DNA of 64,000 nt from assembly GCA_045545095.1 (NCBI GenBank), contig JAZQAG010000042.1:1-64000 (forward strand), read 5' to 3'. The notes under the pieces are model-generated. The model saw nothing but the letters and a program-made list of their open reading frames with translations. It searched no databases and was not told where the DNA came from. Below are positions 63,321-64,000 of this stretch, piece after piece. The position numbers and the translations under genes are program-made. Within the stretch, counting starts at the first letter, position 1. Each line of letters starts with the position of its first letter. The DNA is from Phocaeicola_A sp045545095. GTDB lineage: Bacteria; Bacteroidota; Bacteroidia; Bacteroidales; Bacteroidaceae.

Positions 63321-64000
63321 TCAACATAATCTTATACCTGAATCATTAATAATTATTAAGCGCTTTTTATACAAATCTCCAACAGCTTTCTTGAATGTCT
63401 TTTTACTGACACCAAATGCATCATAGATGGCTTCAGCAGGACTTTTATCACATAACGGCAAATACCCATCATGACGTTGTATGTAGGTTAGTAATTCATC
63501 CGAGAAATCCTCGACCTTTGCATAACCACTCTTTTGAACAGACAAATCTATTTTTCCATCTTCACGTACTAGCTTTACATACGCATCTATTCTCATTCCG
63601 GTTTCCAATGTGGTAAAAATCTCATTATCATAAAGCAACCCAGAATATTCATTATCAACTATCACTTTTACTCCCAATTCCGTACGTTGCCATACAAGAA
63701 CTTCAACCTTTTCACCGACTTGGTATGGAGGCATTTCACGACTCAAATAACGTTCTACTTTCGCAGAAGCAACAATACGATAACTATCCTCATCCAAATG
63801 TATATGCACCAAATAGCTACGCCCCTTCTGCATTTTCATTTTTTGCTCTCGAAAAGGAACAAAAAGGTCCTTCATTAACCCCCAATTAAGAAAAGCGCCA
63901 TATTCATTAACCCAAGCCACTTCAAGGTATGCAAATTCTCCTACTTGCGCAAAAGGTTCAAGAGTTGTTGCCACCAAACGTTCTTCATTGTCCAAATAAA
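63321..64000 (-). CDS. CvfB family S1 RNA-binding protein, 5' end cut by the right edge
   Basis: About 226 codons are visible; the frame runs off the right edge (YLDNEERLVATT at the cut). S1-like domains are seen (GEFAYLEVAWVNEYGAFLNWG and GEKVEVLVWQRTELGVKVIV), followed by a C-terminal winged-helix part (LPLCDKSPAEAIYDAFGVSK, KKAVGDLYKKR). This is the layout of CvfB, about 280 aa when complete. It binds RNA or assists regulation; the exact role is not known in Bacteroidales. Confidence 0.88.
   Translation of the reverse strand, partial: YLDNEERLVATTLEPFAQVGEFAYLEVAWVNEYGAFLNWGLMKDLFVPFREQKMKMQKGRSYLVHIHLDEDSYRIVASAKVERYLSREMPPYQVGEKVEVLVWQRTELGVKVIVDNEYSGLLYDNEIFTTLETGMRIDAYVKLVREDGKIDLSVQKSGYAKVEDFSDELLTYIQRHDGYLPLCDKSPAEAIYDAFGVSKKTFKKAVGDLYKKRLIIINDSGIRLC

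Noticed and set aside
63202..63426. Plus-strand 74-aa protein
   Set aside because: It starts inside the small-RNA promoter and overlaps the CvfB gene in the antisense direction.

Overview
The window looks like chromosome of a gut Bacteroidales (Bacteroides/Phocaeicola type). This rests on many promoters of the Bacteroidetes form (-7 box TAnnTTTG, often with TTTG 19-20 bases upstream), mostly weak Shine-Dalgarno sites, and family content: a TamL/TamB pair, a B12-dependent ribonucleotide reductase, DUF4924 and DUF5723 proteins, a CHAT protein, and a pectin-type carbohydrate cluster. No species is claimed.

Layout. 1-2.6 kb: a 5'-truncated CHAT protease gene behind the end and terminator of another gene, a small unknown gene, and an intergenic region rich in repeats. 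2.6-9.6 kb (minus): TamL and TamB, an outer-membrane assembly/lipid-transport pair. 9.8-11.2 kb (minus): a radical SAM protein with an unusual CX4CX2C motif, joined to a YhhQ queuosine-precursor transporter. 11.3-13.3 kb (plus): cyclophilin and an M16 peptidase. 13.4-17.6 kb (minus): a tyrosine phenol-lyase/tryptophanase-type lyase and NrdJ. 17.9-23.5 kb (plus): a nitroreductase, then a three-gene alpha-glucan operon (debranching enzyme, glycosyltransferase, GH57) whose two hydrolases have lost expected catalytic residues. 23.6-36.5 kb: GNAT, MscS, FolP, the c-di-AMP synthase CdaA, Pta-AckA, a divergent hydroxyacid-dehydrogenase-like protein, an aspartate-dehydrogenase-like protein with a BASS transporter, an amidase, an MlaD protein, and DnaA with possible DnaA boxes in front.

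36.8-44.1 kb is a GC-richer pectin/rhamnogalacturonan cluster: GH105, a PL22-like lyase, a GH35-like enzyme, a binding protein with a PKD domain, and a convergent double-domain esterase. 45.2-52.5 kb is an AT-rich defence island in one apparent operon: type III methyltransferase Mod, a PtuA-like ATPase, a PtuB-like HNH nuclease and type III Res. A Septu-like pair therefore sits between the two subunits of a type III restriction-modification system. This is the best candidate for an unusual system here. It is followed by about 1 kb of relic sequence with duplicated segments, a 22-bp-period triple palindrome, and tRNA-Pro.

53.9-64.0 kb is mostly housekeeping: AspS, release factor 3, RfbD, DUF4924, LysE, a DUF5723 outer-membrane protein with a lipoprotein partner, a predicted small RNA of about 60 nt, and a CvfB-type S1 protein cut by the right edge. 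Repeats of several kinds (heptamer arrays, 22-bp quasi-palindromic arrays, long inverted repeats) fill the larger intergenic gaps.
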